Shown in pieces: positions 5,498 to 11,328 of a stretch of DNA of 11,328 bases. The position numbers and the translations under genes are program-made. Source of the DNA: Victivallales bacterium (lineage in GTDB: Bacteria > Verrucomicrobiota > Lentisphaeria > Oligosphaerales > Oligosphaeraceae). The notes under the pieces were generated by a model. That model did not search any database and was not told where the DNA came from. It was given only the letters and a program-made list of their open reading frames with translations. The DNA is taken from assembly GCA_017538465.1 (NCBI GenBank), contig JAFYIW010000089.1, forward strand, positions 1-11,328, given 5' to 3'. Numbering within the stretch: the first letter of the stretch is position 1; every line of letters begins with the position of its first letter.

Positions 5498-8278
5498 ATG
5501 GCTTTGAAACGATGGTATTGTCTGGTCTTGACAGGGCTGCTTTGTATGTCATGGCTATGCGCTTGGGCGACTCCGGCAGATTATTGGATGTCGGCGGATG
5601 GTGCCGACGAAATTGAGGTTGCGGGCCGTCGCCTGTGTACGCTGGGACCGGGCTATGCCCTGAAAGGCTGGCAGTTCGGGCATTTCGTGGAGGAGGAGGC
5701 GTCAGGCATGGCGTTGCGCGCCACGGGGACCACTGCGGGAATCGCACTGGTGCTGGAACGCAAAGCGCTCTCGTCCGACTCAGGACAGCTGGAAATGGTT
5801 TTGACGCCACAGGAGGAACTGACGCTGGACTCGTTGCATTTCGCGCTGGAGTTCCCTCGCGATATGGCGGTGCGTTCAAGCTATCGCCTGGGCGATGGAG
5901 AATTGAGGCCATTCCCGAAGACGGCCGGCGGTGCCATGTTGGCGCACGGGCATTTTGGCACATTCGAGGTCGCCACGCCGAAGGGGAGTCTGCTGGTGCA
6001 ATGCGAGCCGGCGGTACGGGTGCTGATTCAGGACTCGCGACAGTGGGGAGGCGGGCTGACCGTGCGTGTCTGTGCGCCACTGCCGCCTGGCGGGAAATGG
6101 CCGGCGGGAAAGCCGTTTCGGCTGCGGCTGGTCTTGCGATGGAAAGATGGTCTGGAGATGCATTCTCTGGAGCCTGTCACGCTGGCGGAGGGCGCGGATT
6201 GGGTGGCGCTGGACACGCGCCTGGACATCCGGCCAGGCTCCGCGCTGGACTTTTCGCGCTTTGGCTTCGCGGATGCCCCTGCCGGGAAATATGGAAGACT
6301 TCAGGCGCGTGGAGCGCATTTCGTGTTTGAGGGAATGCCTGGAGTCCCGCAACGCTTCTACGGCGTGAACCTGTGCTTTTCGGCACACGACCTGACCCAC
6401 GAGGAGTCTGAGCAGTTGGCCGAACGTCTCTGGCGACTGGGCTATAACGCGGTGAGATACCATCATTACGAGACCACGTTGCAGGCATCGGGCTCTCACG
6501 ACTCGACCGTGCTGGACCCGGAAAAGCTGGAGCGCTTCGACTACCTGCATGCGCAACTGCGCGAACACGGCATCTACACCACGACAGACACTTTCGTTTC
6601 CCGTAGCATCCGCGCTGATGAGATCTTCGCGGGCGCGACGGGACGGCTGGAGATGAACGAAGTCAAAATGCTCCTGCCAGTCAACGAGCGGATGTTCGAG
6701 AACTGGAAAGGCTTCTGCCGTAATTTTCTGGGTCATGTGAATCCCTACACCGGGCTGAGTTATGCGCAGGATCCCGCCTTGGCCTGGATCAGCCTGATCA
6801 ACGAGGGCAACTTCGGGAATTTCTTCGACTCTCTCACGGAACGGGTCGAGAAGGAGTGGCTGCGCGAATGGGAGGCGTGGACCCTGGAGAAATATGGCTC
6901 GGTCTCCGCACGCAATGCGGCCTGGAATGCGCCAGAGGAATATGTTGCCGCTTATTTGCCGCACAATCATGGGTTGCCGGAAGAACAACGGGATTTTGCG
7001 CGGTTCCAATGCGACCTCGAAACACGGATGGTTCGACGAATGCGCGAATTTCTGCAGAACGAGCTTGGCTGCCGGGCTCTCGTCACTGACCTGAACTCCT
7101 GGGCGAACCCGACCTGGACCCAGATCGCTCGACAGGAACTGGATTATGTGGACGACCATTTCTACGTGGATCACCCAAAGTTCCTGGAGAAGCGCTGGCG
7201 CTTGCCCTCCCGATGCGATAACGTCAGCCCGTTGCTTGCCGGAGTGCCCGGCGGAGTCCAGGTGGCATTCACGCGGGTTCTGGACAAGCCGTTTACCGTT
7301 TCCGAATACAACTATTCTGGCCCTGGGCGCTTCCGCAGTATGGGGGGAATCCTGACTGGATGTCTGGCCGCCCTGCAGGACTGGGATGCAGTCTGGCGTT
7401 TCACCTATTCCTCTGGCAACCGCGCGATGTTCGAGCCGTCGCCCGCCGGATACTTTGCCGTGACATCGGATCCACTGAACCAGTGCGCGGAACGCGCATT
7501 CCTCTGCCTCTTCCTGCGAGGCGACATGGCAACATTGCCCCGCACGGTCGCCATGACCTTGGACAAACACCATCTTATGGGGGAGTTTGCGCCGAAACAG
7601 GGCATCGTTCCTGACTGGAAGGCGCTTGCTCTGCTGGCGAAAGTGGGCTATCGGGTGGGGAAAGACGCCACTGGCTCAGACGAACTGGAGTGCCCGGCCC
7701 CGGTCGGTAAAGAATTGCGGGAGAAACTGGGTGACGATTTGGGATTGACCAGACAGGACATGACAGAAATGGACAACTTCTGCACGCGTTCCGCGACTGG
7801 CCAAGTCGTCATTGACGGTGACAAAAACCGCCTGGTCATCGATACCGAATGCACGGCGGGCGGTTTTGCGCCACCGGGAGGGACGATTGAGACGTCCGCC
7901 GTACATGTCGCCATTTTCGACACCGAGGCCACGGTATGGGTATCCTCGCTGGACGGCCAGGCGATTCCGGCGAGCCGCCATCTGCTCATAACGCACTTGA
8001 CCGACTTGCAGAATTCCGGCGAGAAATATGCGGATGCACGTCGGCAGACCATTCTGGAATGGGGACATCTCCCGCATCTGGTACGGGAAGGCCGCGCGGA
8101 GGTCACGCTGCCGCGTCCATCGGCTGGTGCGGTGGAAGTCTGGCGGCTGGCCACGGACGGCGAACGCCTCAGCCAGCTGGAGGTTGCCGCTGGACCAGAT
8201 GGCGAAGTGCGCCTCCCGTTACAGGTGCGTGGGCCGCATGGCGCGCAACTGCTCTATGAGGTGGTGGTTCGTGACTGA
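5498..8278 (+). CDS. Secreted putative clan GH-A glycoside hydrolase
   Basis: The 926-residue protein starts with a signal peptide (basic KRW, hydrophobic core to residue 22, likely cleavage AWA|TP at 24). Residues about 30-270 are predicted beta-rich and resemble an N-terminal sandwich domain. From about 285 a TIM-barrel-like region begins with FYGVNLCFSAHDLT and LWRLGYNAVRYHHYE, as in GH5/GH42-type enzymes. WISLINEGNFGNFF places Asn435-Glu436 as the probable acid/base, and FTVSEYNYSG places Glu603 as the probable nucleophile; a spacing of 167 residues suits clan GH-A. DDHFYVDHP (about 551-559) and WRFTYSSGNR fit later barrel strands. A C-terminal part from about 660 is probably another sandwich domain. 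The substrate is unknown. The gene begins 43 bases after rsmI; GGAGG at 5490-5494 is close to the ATG and better spaced for an in-frame TTG at 5504. The family number cannot be decided here. Confidence 0.82.
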   Translation: MALKRWYCLVLTGLLCMSWLCAWATPADYWMSADGADEIEVAGRRLCTLGPGYALKGWQFGHFVEEEASGMALRATGTTAGIALVLERKALSSDSGQLEMVLTPQEELTLDSLHFALEFPRDMAVRSSYRLGDGELRPFPKTAGGAMLAHGHFGTFEVATPKGSLLVQCEPAVRVLIQDSRQWGGGLTVRVCAPLPPGGKWPAGKPFRLRLVLRWKDGLEMHSLEPVTLAEGADWVALDTRLDIRPGSALDFSRFGFADAPAGKYGRLQARGAHFVFEGMPGVPQRFYGVNLCFSAHDLTHEESEQLAERLWRLGYNAVRYHHYETTLQASGSHDSTVLDPEKLERFDYLHAQLREHGIYTTTDTFVSRSIRADEIFAGATGRLEMNEVKMLLPVNERMFENWKGFCRNFLGHVNPYTGLSYAQDPALAWISLINEGNFGNFFDSLTERVEKEWLREWEAWTLEKYGSVSARNAAWNAPEEYVAAYLPHNHGLPEEQRDFARFQCDLETRMVRRMREFLQNELGCRALVTDLNSWANPTWTQIARQELDYVDDHFYVDHPKFLEKRWRLPSRCDNVSPLLAGVPGGVQVAFTRVLDKPFTVSEYNYSGPGRFRSMGGILTGCLAALQDWDAVWRFTYSSGNRAMFEPSPAGYFAVTSDPLNQCAERAFLCLFLRGDMATLPRTVAMTLDKHHLMGEFAPKQGIVPDWKALALLAKVGYRVGKDATGSDELECPAPVGKELREKLGDDLGLTRQDMTEMDNFCTRSATGQVVIDGDKNRLVIDTECTAGGFAPPGGTIETSAVHVAIFDTEATVWVSSLDGQAIPASRHLLITHLTDLQNSGEKYADARRQTILEWGHLPHLVREGRAEVTLPRPSAGAVEVWRLATDGERLSQLEVAAGPDGEVRLPLQVRGPHGAQLLYEVVVRD

Positions 8279-8293
8279 GGCGCACCCAGCCAT

Positions 8294-8309
8294 GCCATCT
8301 GCGAATGGC
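8294..8309 (+). terminator. Weak terminator-like hairpin after the glycoside hydrolase gene
   Basis: GCCAT (8294-8298) and ATGGC (8305-8309) pair around CTGCGA, followed by GGTTTGTTG. The stem is short and the T-run broken, so termination here is only possible. A second weak candidate is GCTC-CTCG-GAGC at 8339-8350, followed shortly by GTTTTT (8355-8360). Confidence 0.3.
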
Positions 8310-8369
8310 GGTTTGTTGTCATGATTTCGATATATTTTGCTCCTCGGAGCCGAAGTTTTTGAAATCCCT

Positions 8370-8397
8370 TTGCAATTTTTGTTTCATGGTGTAAATT
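8370..8397 (+). promoter_or_regulatory. Probable promoter of tRNA-Cys
   Basis: TTGCAA (8370-8375) resembles a -35 box and TAAATT (8392-8397) a -10 box, 16 bases apart in an AT-rich stretch of an otherwise GC-rich window. The tRNA begins 19 bases after the -10 box, leaving a short leader. This is inferred from consensus resemblance and position only. Confidence 0.5.
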
Positions 8398-8416
8398 AAA
8401 GCACTTTCCAAAGCAC

Positions 8417-8491
8417 GGCGTGGTAGCCAAGTGGTAAGGCGAAGGTCTGCAAAACCTTTATTCATCGGTCCGAATCCGATCCACGCCTCCA
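8417..8491 (+). tRNA. tRNA-Cys (anticodon GCA)
   Basis: All arms fold. The acceptor GGCGTGG (8417-8423) pairs with CCACGCC (8481-8487). The D arm is GCC-AAGTGGTAA-GGC (8426-8440). The anticodon stem AAGGT/ACCTT encloses CTGCAAA, with GCA at 8449-8451. The variable loop is TATTC, and the T arm is ATCGG-TCCGAAT-CCGAT (8464-8480). The discriminator base is T (8488), the hallmark of tRNA-Cys, and CCA is encoded at 8489-8491. An oddity is the T-loop: it reads TCCGAAT where TTCGAAT is normal, so position 55, almost always a modified uridine, is C here. A run of six T (8493-8498) follows directly and may help end transcription. Confidence 0.95.
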
Positions 8492-8515
8492 GTTTTTTAA
8501 AGGTAGGCCGGCCAC

Positions 8516-8544
8516 GGCCGAGGCGATGGTCTGCATCCTCGGCC
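8516..8544. repeat. Strong stem-loop downstream of tRNA-Cys
   Basis: GGCCGAGG (8516-8523) pairs perfectly with CCTCGGCC (8537-8544), and ATG (8526-8528) with CAT (8534-8536) extends the stem past a CG bulge. The loop is GTCTG. The sequence behind it is AT-rich (ACTATTTATATAT) but lacks a clean T-run. It may serve as a terminator or 3' processing element for the tRNA, or lie in the leader of the next gene. GGCCGGCC (8506-8513) is a further palindrome just ahead of it. Confidence 0.5.
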
Positions 8545-8628
8545 ACTATTTATATATCGATTTTCCCCACTGTTCTGCTTACAAAAGATTGCGCATAGCT
8601 GAATTATCGGTGTCTGTCGCATTTCATT

Positions 8629-8988
8629 ATGGCCAAAAAGCGCATTAGTTACGAAGACGAATTCAACGAGGATGACGAGCTGCTGCTTGACCGCAAGGCC
8701 AAGCGCCGTCTTCGCCAGCAGCAACAGCAGCAGGCCGCGGAGAGCCAGCAGGATGGGCAGCAGGGCGCCGAGGACAAGATGAGCGCCGTCATTGCGCTTT
8801 GCCAGGAGAAGCGCTGGCGTGAGGCCATGCTGGCCTGCTATTCCGCCATGGAGTATTATCTGGTCGAGGACAAGCCTGCCATGGCCGAACAGATTCGCCT
8901 CGCGATGCAGAAAATCGACCATTCGCTGCGGCGGCAGATGATTTTAGCCTTTATCAACGAAGCCCAAAAAATGCTCAACAAGGAGTGA
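8629..8988 (+). CDS. Small Gln-rich protein of unknown function
   Basis: I do not recognise this 119-residue protein. It has no signal peptide or membrane segment and is probably cytoplasmic. Residues 1-20 are acidic (YEDEFNEDDELLL), residues 22-29 strongly basic (RKAKRRLR), and residues 30-46 Gln-rich and likely disordered. Residues about 50-118 form a predicted helical domain (MSAVIALCQEKRWREAMLACYSAMEYY and on) that resembles a single TPR-like helical hairpin plus helices. The charge-split tail followed by a helical domain suggests a binding or adaptor protein. Its stop is 7 bases before the next gene, so the two are almost certainly co-transcribed. No ribosome binding site is clear before the ATG, and the promoter is presumably in the AT-rich stretch at 8545-8628. 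Function cannot be inferred from sequence alone. Confidence 0.75.
   Translation: MAKKRISYEDEFNEDDELLLDRKAKRRLRQQQQQQAAESQQDGQQGAEDKMSAVIALCQEKRWREAMLACYSAMEYYLVEDKPAMAEQIRLAMQKIDHSLRRQMILAFINEAQKMLNKE
8980..8985 (+). promoter_or_regulatory. Ribosome binding site of the coiled-coil gene
   Basis: AAGGAG lies in the last codons of the 119-residue gene, 10 bases ahead of the ATG at 8996. It supports that start and coupling of the two genes; the spacing is slightly long. Confidence 0.5.
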
Positions 8989-8995
8989 TTCCTGG

Positions 8996-10357
8996 ATGCT
9001 TGGCAACAACGAGAAAATCCAGGGTGTGAAGATCGCCGACCTCTTTGCCGTGATGGTCGGGGAATTGCCATGGCGCACCCTCAGCCGATACATCAACGAC
9101 AACGCGCAGCTGCAGAAAATTTGCACCCTCGGCGGACACCGCATTGACCCCAATCAACGGGCGCGCCTGGAGAAGCAGGTCGTCAACGAAGCCGCCAAGA
9201 ACGACTTCTCGGAGGCGGCGTGCCAGCCGCTCTTCGGCGTGTGGTATCCCGTCCACGAACAGCTTCACGACACGCTGGAGGACTATTTCCATTCCGAGGA
9301 GTACACGGCTTATCGCGCCGAGCACAAGTTGTCGGAGGAGGACTATGTCCTCTCCGACGAGAAGTTCAATGAATTCTACGACCTGAAGGAGAACAAGGCG
9401 TGGAAACTTCTGCTGGCCTTCGCGCCCCTGAAGTTTACGGCGGAGCAGGCCGAGAAGATTCTGAACAACCAGGAGGGTGCGGCCGAACTTCAGGCGCGGC
9501 TGACCGAACTGGAGGCGCAGTTGGCCGCCGCCACCAAGAAAGCCGCCGATGCGACGGCGGACGTGGAGCGCGTCCGCGCGCAGCTGCAGTCCAGCACCGC
9601 TGAAGTCCAGGAACTCAAAAAACAGCAGCGCTCCCTGAAGGCGGATGTGGACGCCGCAAACCAGAAGTTCACCAGCGCCTCCGCCGAGACCAAACGCCTG
9701 GCCGCCAAACTCGCGGAGATGGACGAGGCCACGCGGAAGCGCGAGCAGAGCGTCAGCGAGAATGCGGACCGGATGGTGACGCGCCTCCAGGCCGAGCTGG
9801 AGAAGAACAAGGCCGAGCTGAATGCCTGGCAGAACAAATATCAGGAGCAGTTGCTGGCCAATCGTCAGATTGTGGCGGACGCCAAGGCGGTGGACAACAA
9901 GGCCGCCGCCGCGGACGCCGACAAGGCGAAGGCCATCGAGGAACTGCGTTCCTACCAGAAATTCGTGGATTTGCTGCTGGACCGCATTGACTGGCGCAAC
10001 CTGGGCTCCCAGCTCAAGCTCGCCAACCCCACGATGAAGGCGGGCTTTGGACGCATCATCAAGAAAATCAACTACGACCAGGACGCCACGGGCACGCTGG
10101 AGGAGACGCTGCCGAAGTTCTGGGGCGACTTCACGGCCCGCGAGACGGAGCTGATTCACAAGATCGCAAACTCCAGCACGCTGGAGGTCAGCCAGGGGGA
10201 CATGGAGGGCTTCTGGAATGAGGTGAAGGACAGTTTCGACGGCGTGCAAAGTTCCCTGGAGGCACGTCTCTTCATGCTGGCCTTCCTCCGCGAGCTGCTT
10301 TTCGCCATCTACACGCCAGAGCAGTTGCAGACTCCGAACATTCCGAAGGCAAAATAG
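8996..10357 (+). CDS. Coiled-coil protein of unknown function
   Basis: This 453-residue protein has no signal peptide or transmembrane segment. Residues 1-155 form a predicted helical domain (ADLFAVMVGELPWRTLSRYI, FGVWYPVHEQLHDTLEDYF) that I cannot assign. Residues about 157-325 are a long Ala/Glu/Lys/Gln-rich coiled coil with heptad character (LQARLTELEAQLAAATKKA, TRLQAELEKNKAEL). Residues about 326-453 are a second helical domain (VDLLLDRIDWRNLGSQLKLA, MLAFLRELLFAIYTPEQL). A globular-coil-globular plan suggests a structural, tethering or scaffold role and probable self-association. It follows the 119-residue gene by 7 bases; AAGGAG at 8980-8985 overlaps the end of that gene, 10 bases before this ATG. 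The pair ends at the terminator near 10404-10443, so it appears to be a complete two-gene unit. Confidence 0.82.
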   Translation: MLGNNEKIQGVKIADLFAVMVGELPWRTLSRYINDNAQLQKICTLGGHRIDPNQRARLEKQVVNEAAKNDFSEAACQPLFGVWYPVHEQLHDTLEDYFHSEEYTAYRAEHKLSEEDYVLSDEKFNEFYDLKENKAWKLLLAFAPLKFTAEQAEKILNNQEGAAELQARLTELEAQLAAATKKAADATADVERVRAQLQSSTAEVQELKKQQRSLKADVDAANQKFTSASAETKRLAAKLAEMDEATRKREQSVSENADRMVTRLQAELEKNKAELNAWQNKYQEQLLANRQIVADAKAVDNKAAAADADKAKAIEELRSYQKFVDLLLDRIDWRNLGSQLKLANPTMKAGFGRIIKKINYDQDATGTLEETLPKFWGDFTARETELIHKIANSSTLEVSQGDMEGFWNEVKDSFDGVQSSLEARLFMLAFLRELLFAIYTPEQLQTPNIPKAK

Positions 10358-10372
10358 CCCTTCGCCGAGGGG

Positions 10373-10389
10373 ACGCGGGATTCCCGCGT
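10373..10389. repeat. Perfect GC-rich hairpin after the coiled-coil gene
   Basis: ACGCGGGATTCCCGCGT is a perfect 17-base inverted repeat giving a 7-bp stem with an ATT loop, 15 bases after the stop at 10357. It resembles the hairpin at 2048-2064 in arms, loop and position behind a gene. It has no T-run and precedes the better terminator at 10404-10443. Confidence 0.5.
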
Positions 10390-10403
10390 GGTGTCAATTG
10401 GGC

Positions 10404-10443
10404 AAGCGCCTGGTCTGGCCGTGGTTCCAGATGGGCGCTTTTT
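10404..10443 (+). terminator. Intrinsic terminator of the 8629-10357 unit
   Basis: AAGCGCC (10404-10410) pairs with GGCGCTT (10434-10440). An inner TCTGG/CCAGA stem (10414-10418 with 10427-10431) is separated from it by a small internal loop. The stem runs straight into five T (10439-10443). This is the clearest Rho-independent terminator in the window and separates the coiled-coil gene from the thioredoxin-like gene. Confidence 0.8.
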
Positions 10444-10445
10444 CA

Positions 10446-10481
10446 TGTGTGTCAAGGGACTTTTTTGTGTGTGTCAAGGGA
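10446..10481. repeat. 14-base direct repeat upstream of the thioredoxin-like gene
   Basis: TGTGTGTCAAGGGA occurs at 10446-10459 and again at 10468-10481, a 22-base period, with CTTTTTTG in between. The copies are identical. They lie just after the terminator and about 53-88 bases before the next start codon, so they could be regulator-binding half-sites or the edge of a dispersed repeat. I see no clear -35/-10 pair among them. Confidence 0.55.
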
Positions 10482-10518
10482 AAGGAACAAGTGTCTCACT
10501 GTGAATTCTGGAAACCAT

Positions 10519-10524
10519 AGGAGG
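10519..10524 (+). promoter_or_regulatory. Strong Shine-Dalgarno site of the thioredoxin-like gene
   Basis: AGGAGG lies 9 bases before the ATG at 10534. It fixes that start over an ATG-initiated extension from 10447, and the signal peptide beginning there agrees. It is the strongest ribosome binding site in the window. Confidence 0.85.
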
Positions 10525-10533
10525 AAAACAAGC

Positions 10534-11124
10534 ATGATTCGTAAGATTGCATGGATGGGGATGCTGCTTTGGTGCCTGGGAATGATGTCGGCGCGGGCGG
10601 ACTGGATGGGAAACAAGTTCGGCCCATCGCTGGTCAACGCGAAAGGGATGGCCGTGGAGACGGCGAAGGCCCTGAAGGGCGTCAAGCTGATTGGAATCTA
10701 CTTCTCGGCGCACTGGTGCCCGCCATGCCGCCAATTCACTCCGCAGCTGGTGAAATTCTACCAGGACTGCAAGAAGAATAAGAAGTCCTTCGAGATTGTC
10801 TTTGTCAGCTTTGACCACACCGCAAAGGATATGTCCAACTACATGACCGAGGCGAAGATGCCTTGGCTGGCGCTGCCGTATGGCAGTAAGTTCGTCGAAC
10901 AGCTCGCGAAGGAGTATAATGTGAATGGAATCCCCACGCTAATCATCCTCGACCAAAACGGCAAACTGGTCTCGGCCAATGGACGTGTCGATGTACATTC
11001 ACAGGGGGCGAAGGCGTATGACTCTTGGACGTCCAGGGGCGGCTCCCGGAATGGCAATCCTCCTTCCCCGCCGACGCCGAATAAAGGCAAGTCTGGCGGA
11101 AAACGCAAGGGCAAAAAGAAATAA
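10534..11124 (+). CDS. Exported tryparedoxin/nucleoredoxin-like thioredoxin-fold protein
   Basis: The protein is 196 residues. A signal peptide covers 1-22 (IRKIAWMGMLLWCLGMM, cleavage SARA|DW), so it acts outside the cytoplasm. The thioredoxin fold follows: KLIGIYFSAHWCPPCRQFTPQL carries the redox pair Cys62-Pro-Pro-Cys65, FEIVFVSFDHTAKDM is the next strand, and Pro134 in VNGIPTLIIL is the cis-proline. The WCPPC motif with a VSFD-type strand is the tryparedoxin/nucleoredoxin-like subgroup, which reduces or exchanges protein disulfides; the partner is unknown. From about residue 166 the protein ends in a Gly/Ser/Pro/Lys-rich tail closing with GKSGGKRKGKKK, likely disordered and strongly basic, perhaps binding acidic surface polymers. 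It has its own ribosome binding site and lies behind a terminator, so it is probably transcribed alone. Confidence 0.9.
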   Translation: MIRKIAWMGMLLWCLGMMSARADWMGNKFGPSLVNAKGMAVETAKALKGVKLIGIYFSAHWCPPCRQFTPQLVKFYQDCKKNKKSFEIVFVSFDHTAKDMSNYMTEAKMPWLALPYGSKFVEQLAKEYNVNGIPTLIILDQNGKLVSANGRVDVHSQGAKAYDSWTSRGGSRNGNPPSPPTPNKGKSGGKRKGKKK

Positions 11125-11198
11125 AATCATATGCTTTGTTCCCCGAAGAGGGTGCCTGACGGCAGAGTTTTCGTTTTGACTTTACCCCAAGGGTTATA

Positions 11199-11328
11199 GC
11201 GCCCTTTTCGGGCGCAGGATTCTGGCGGTGCCTGCCCCCGCCGGCTGCGTGCCTTTCAGGCACTTGCAGGCGGTTACGCATGGTCGCGCACTACGTGCGC
11301 TCGCCGCTTCGCGGCTATTAAGGTGCCC
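11199..11328. repeat. Run of short perfect hairpins at the window end (REP-like region)
   Basis: Four perfect inverted repeats follow one another in non-coding sequence. They are GCGCCC-TTTTC-GGGCGC (11199-11215), GTGCCT-TTC-AGGCAC (11249-11263), GCGCAC-TAC-GTGCGC (11286-11300) and GCCGC-TTC-GCGGC (11303-11315). Three have three-base loops. The first could contribute to ending the thioredoxin-like transcript but has no T-run after it. The array continues to the window edge and so may be incomplete. No start codon, ribosome binding site or protein family supports a gene here. The pattern suits a dispersed intergenic repeat or structured RNA. Confidence 0.55.

Noticed and set aside
5876..7573. 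Long open frame on the - strand opposite the glycoside hydrolase gene
   Set aside because: The + strand frame has a signal peptide and catalytic motifs; the antisense translation has no recognisable domain.
8975..10249. Open frame on the - strand opposite the coiled-coil gene
   Set aside because: Its Leu/Gly/Val-rich translation mirrors the Lys/Glu/Gln codons of the coiled coil; the + strand gene has operon context and a ribosome binding site.
1..11328. CRISPR array, transposase, integrase, toxin-antitoxin or defence genes
   Set aside because: No regularly spaced repeats with unique spacers and no proteins with the motifs of these families were found on either strand.

Overview
The window is GC-rich bacterial DNA with every recognised gene on the + strand. 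Two housekeeping genes (pheT, rsmI) and a tRNA-Cys sit among exported carbohydrate-active and repeat proteins, a tryparedoxin-like exported thioredoxin and unknown proteins. Secreted glycoside hydrolases beside Sel1-repeat proteins, patchy use of Shine-Dalgarno sites, and a pheT that is not directly behind pheS suggest a member of the PVC group, perhaps Lentisphaerae or Verrucomicrobia. That assignment is inference from gene content, not a sequence match.

Layout. Positions 1-153 hold the C-terminal end of a probable GH99/WbsX-like glycoside hydrolase. A secreted Sel1/TPR-repeat protein follows (207-2009, or from a GTG at 150 that overlaps the previous stop). After a 132-base gap with a perfect hairpin comes pheT (2142-4544), the beta chain of phenylalanyl-tRNA synthetase. 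The gap at 4545-4776 is packed with GC-rich repeats: a roughly 60-base unit present twice plus several perfect hairpins. Then come rsmI (4777-5454), a 16S rRNA 2'-O-methyltransferase, and, 43 bases on, a 926-residue secreted protein with clan GH-A features (5498-8278).

A tRNA-Cys(GCA) with encoded CCA lies at 8417-8491 behind a plausible promoter. Its T-loop has C where nearly all tRNAs have T55. A tight two-gene unit follows: a 119-residue Gln-rich protein and a 453-residue coiled-coil protein, neither recognised, closed by a good intrinsic terminator at 10404-10443. Last is a secreted WCPPC thioredoxin-fold protein with a Lys/Gly/Pro-rich tail (10534-11124). The final 200 bases are non-coding and contain a run of short perfect hairpins that reaches the window end.

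How the genes relate: pheT, rsmI and tRNA-Cys all serve translation but do not look like one operon. The three exported proteins and the leading hydrolase fragment fit an organism that degrades glycans outside the cytoplasm. The least explained items are the 8629-10357 gene pair and the hairpin/repeat elements between genes. No mobile-element gene, CRISPR array or defence system is visible.
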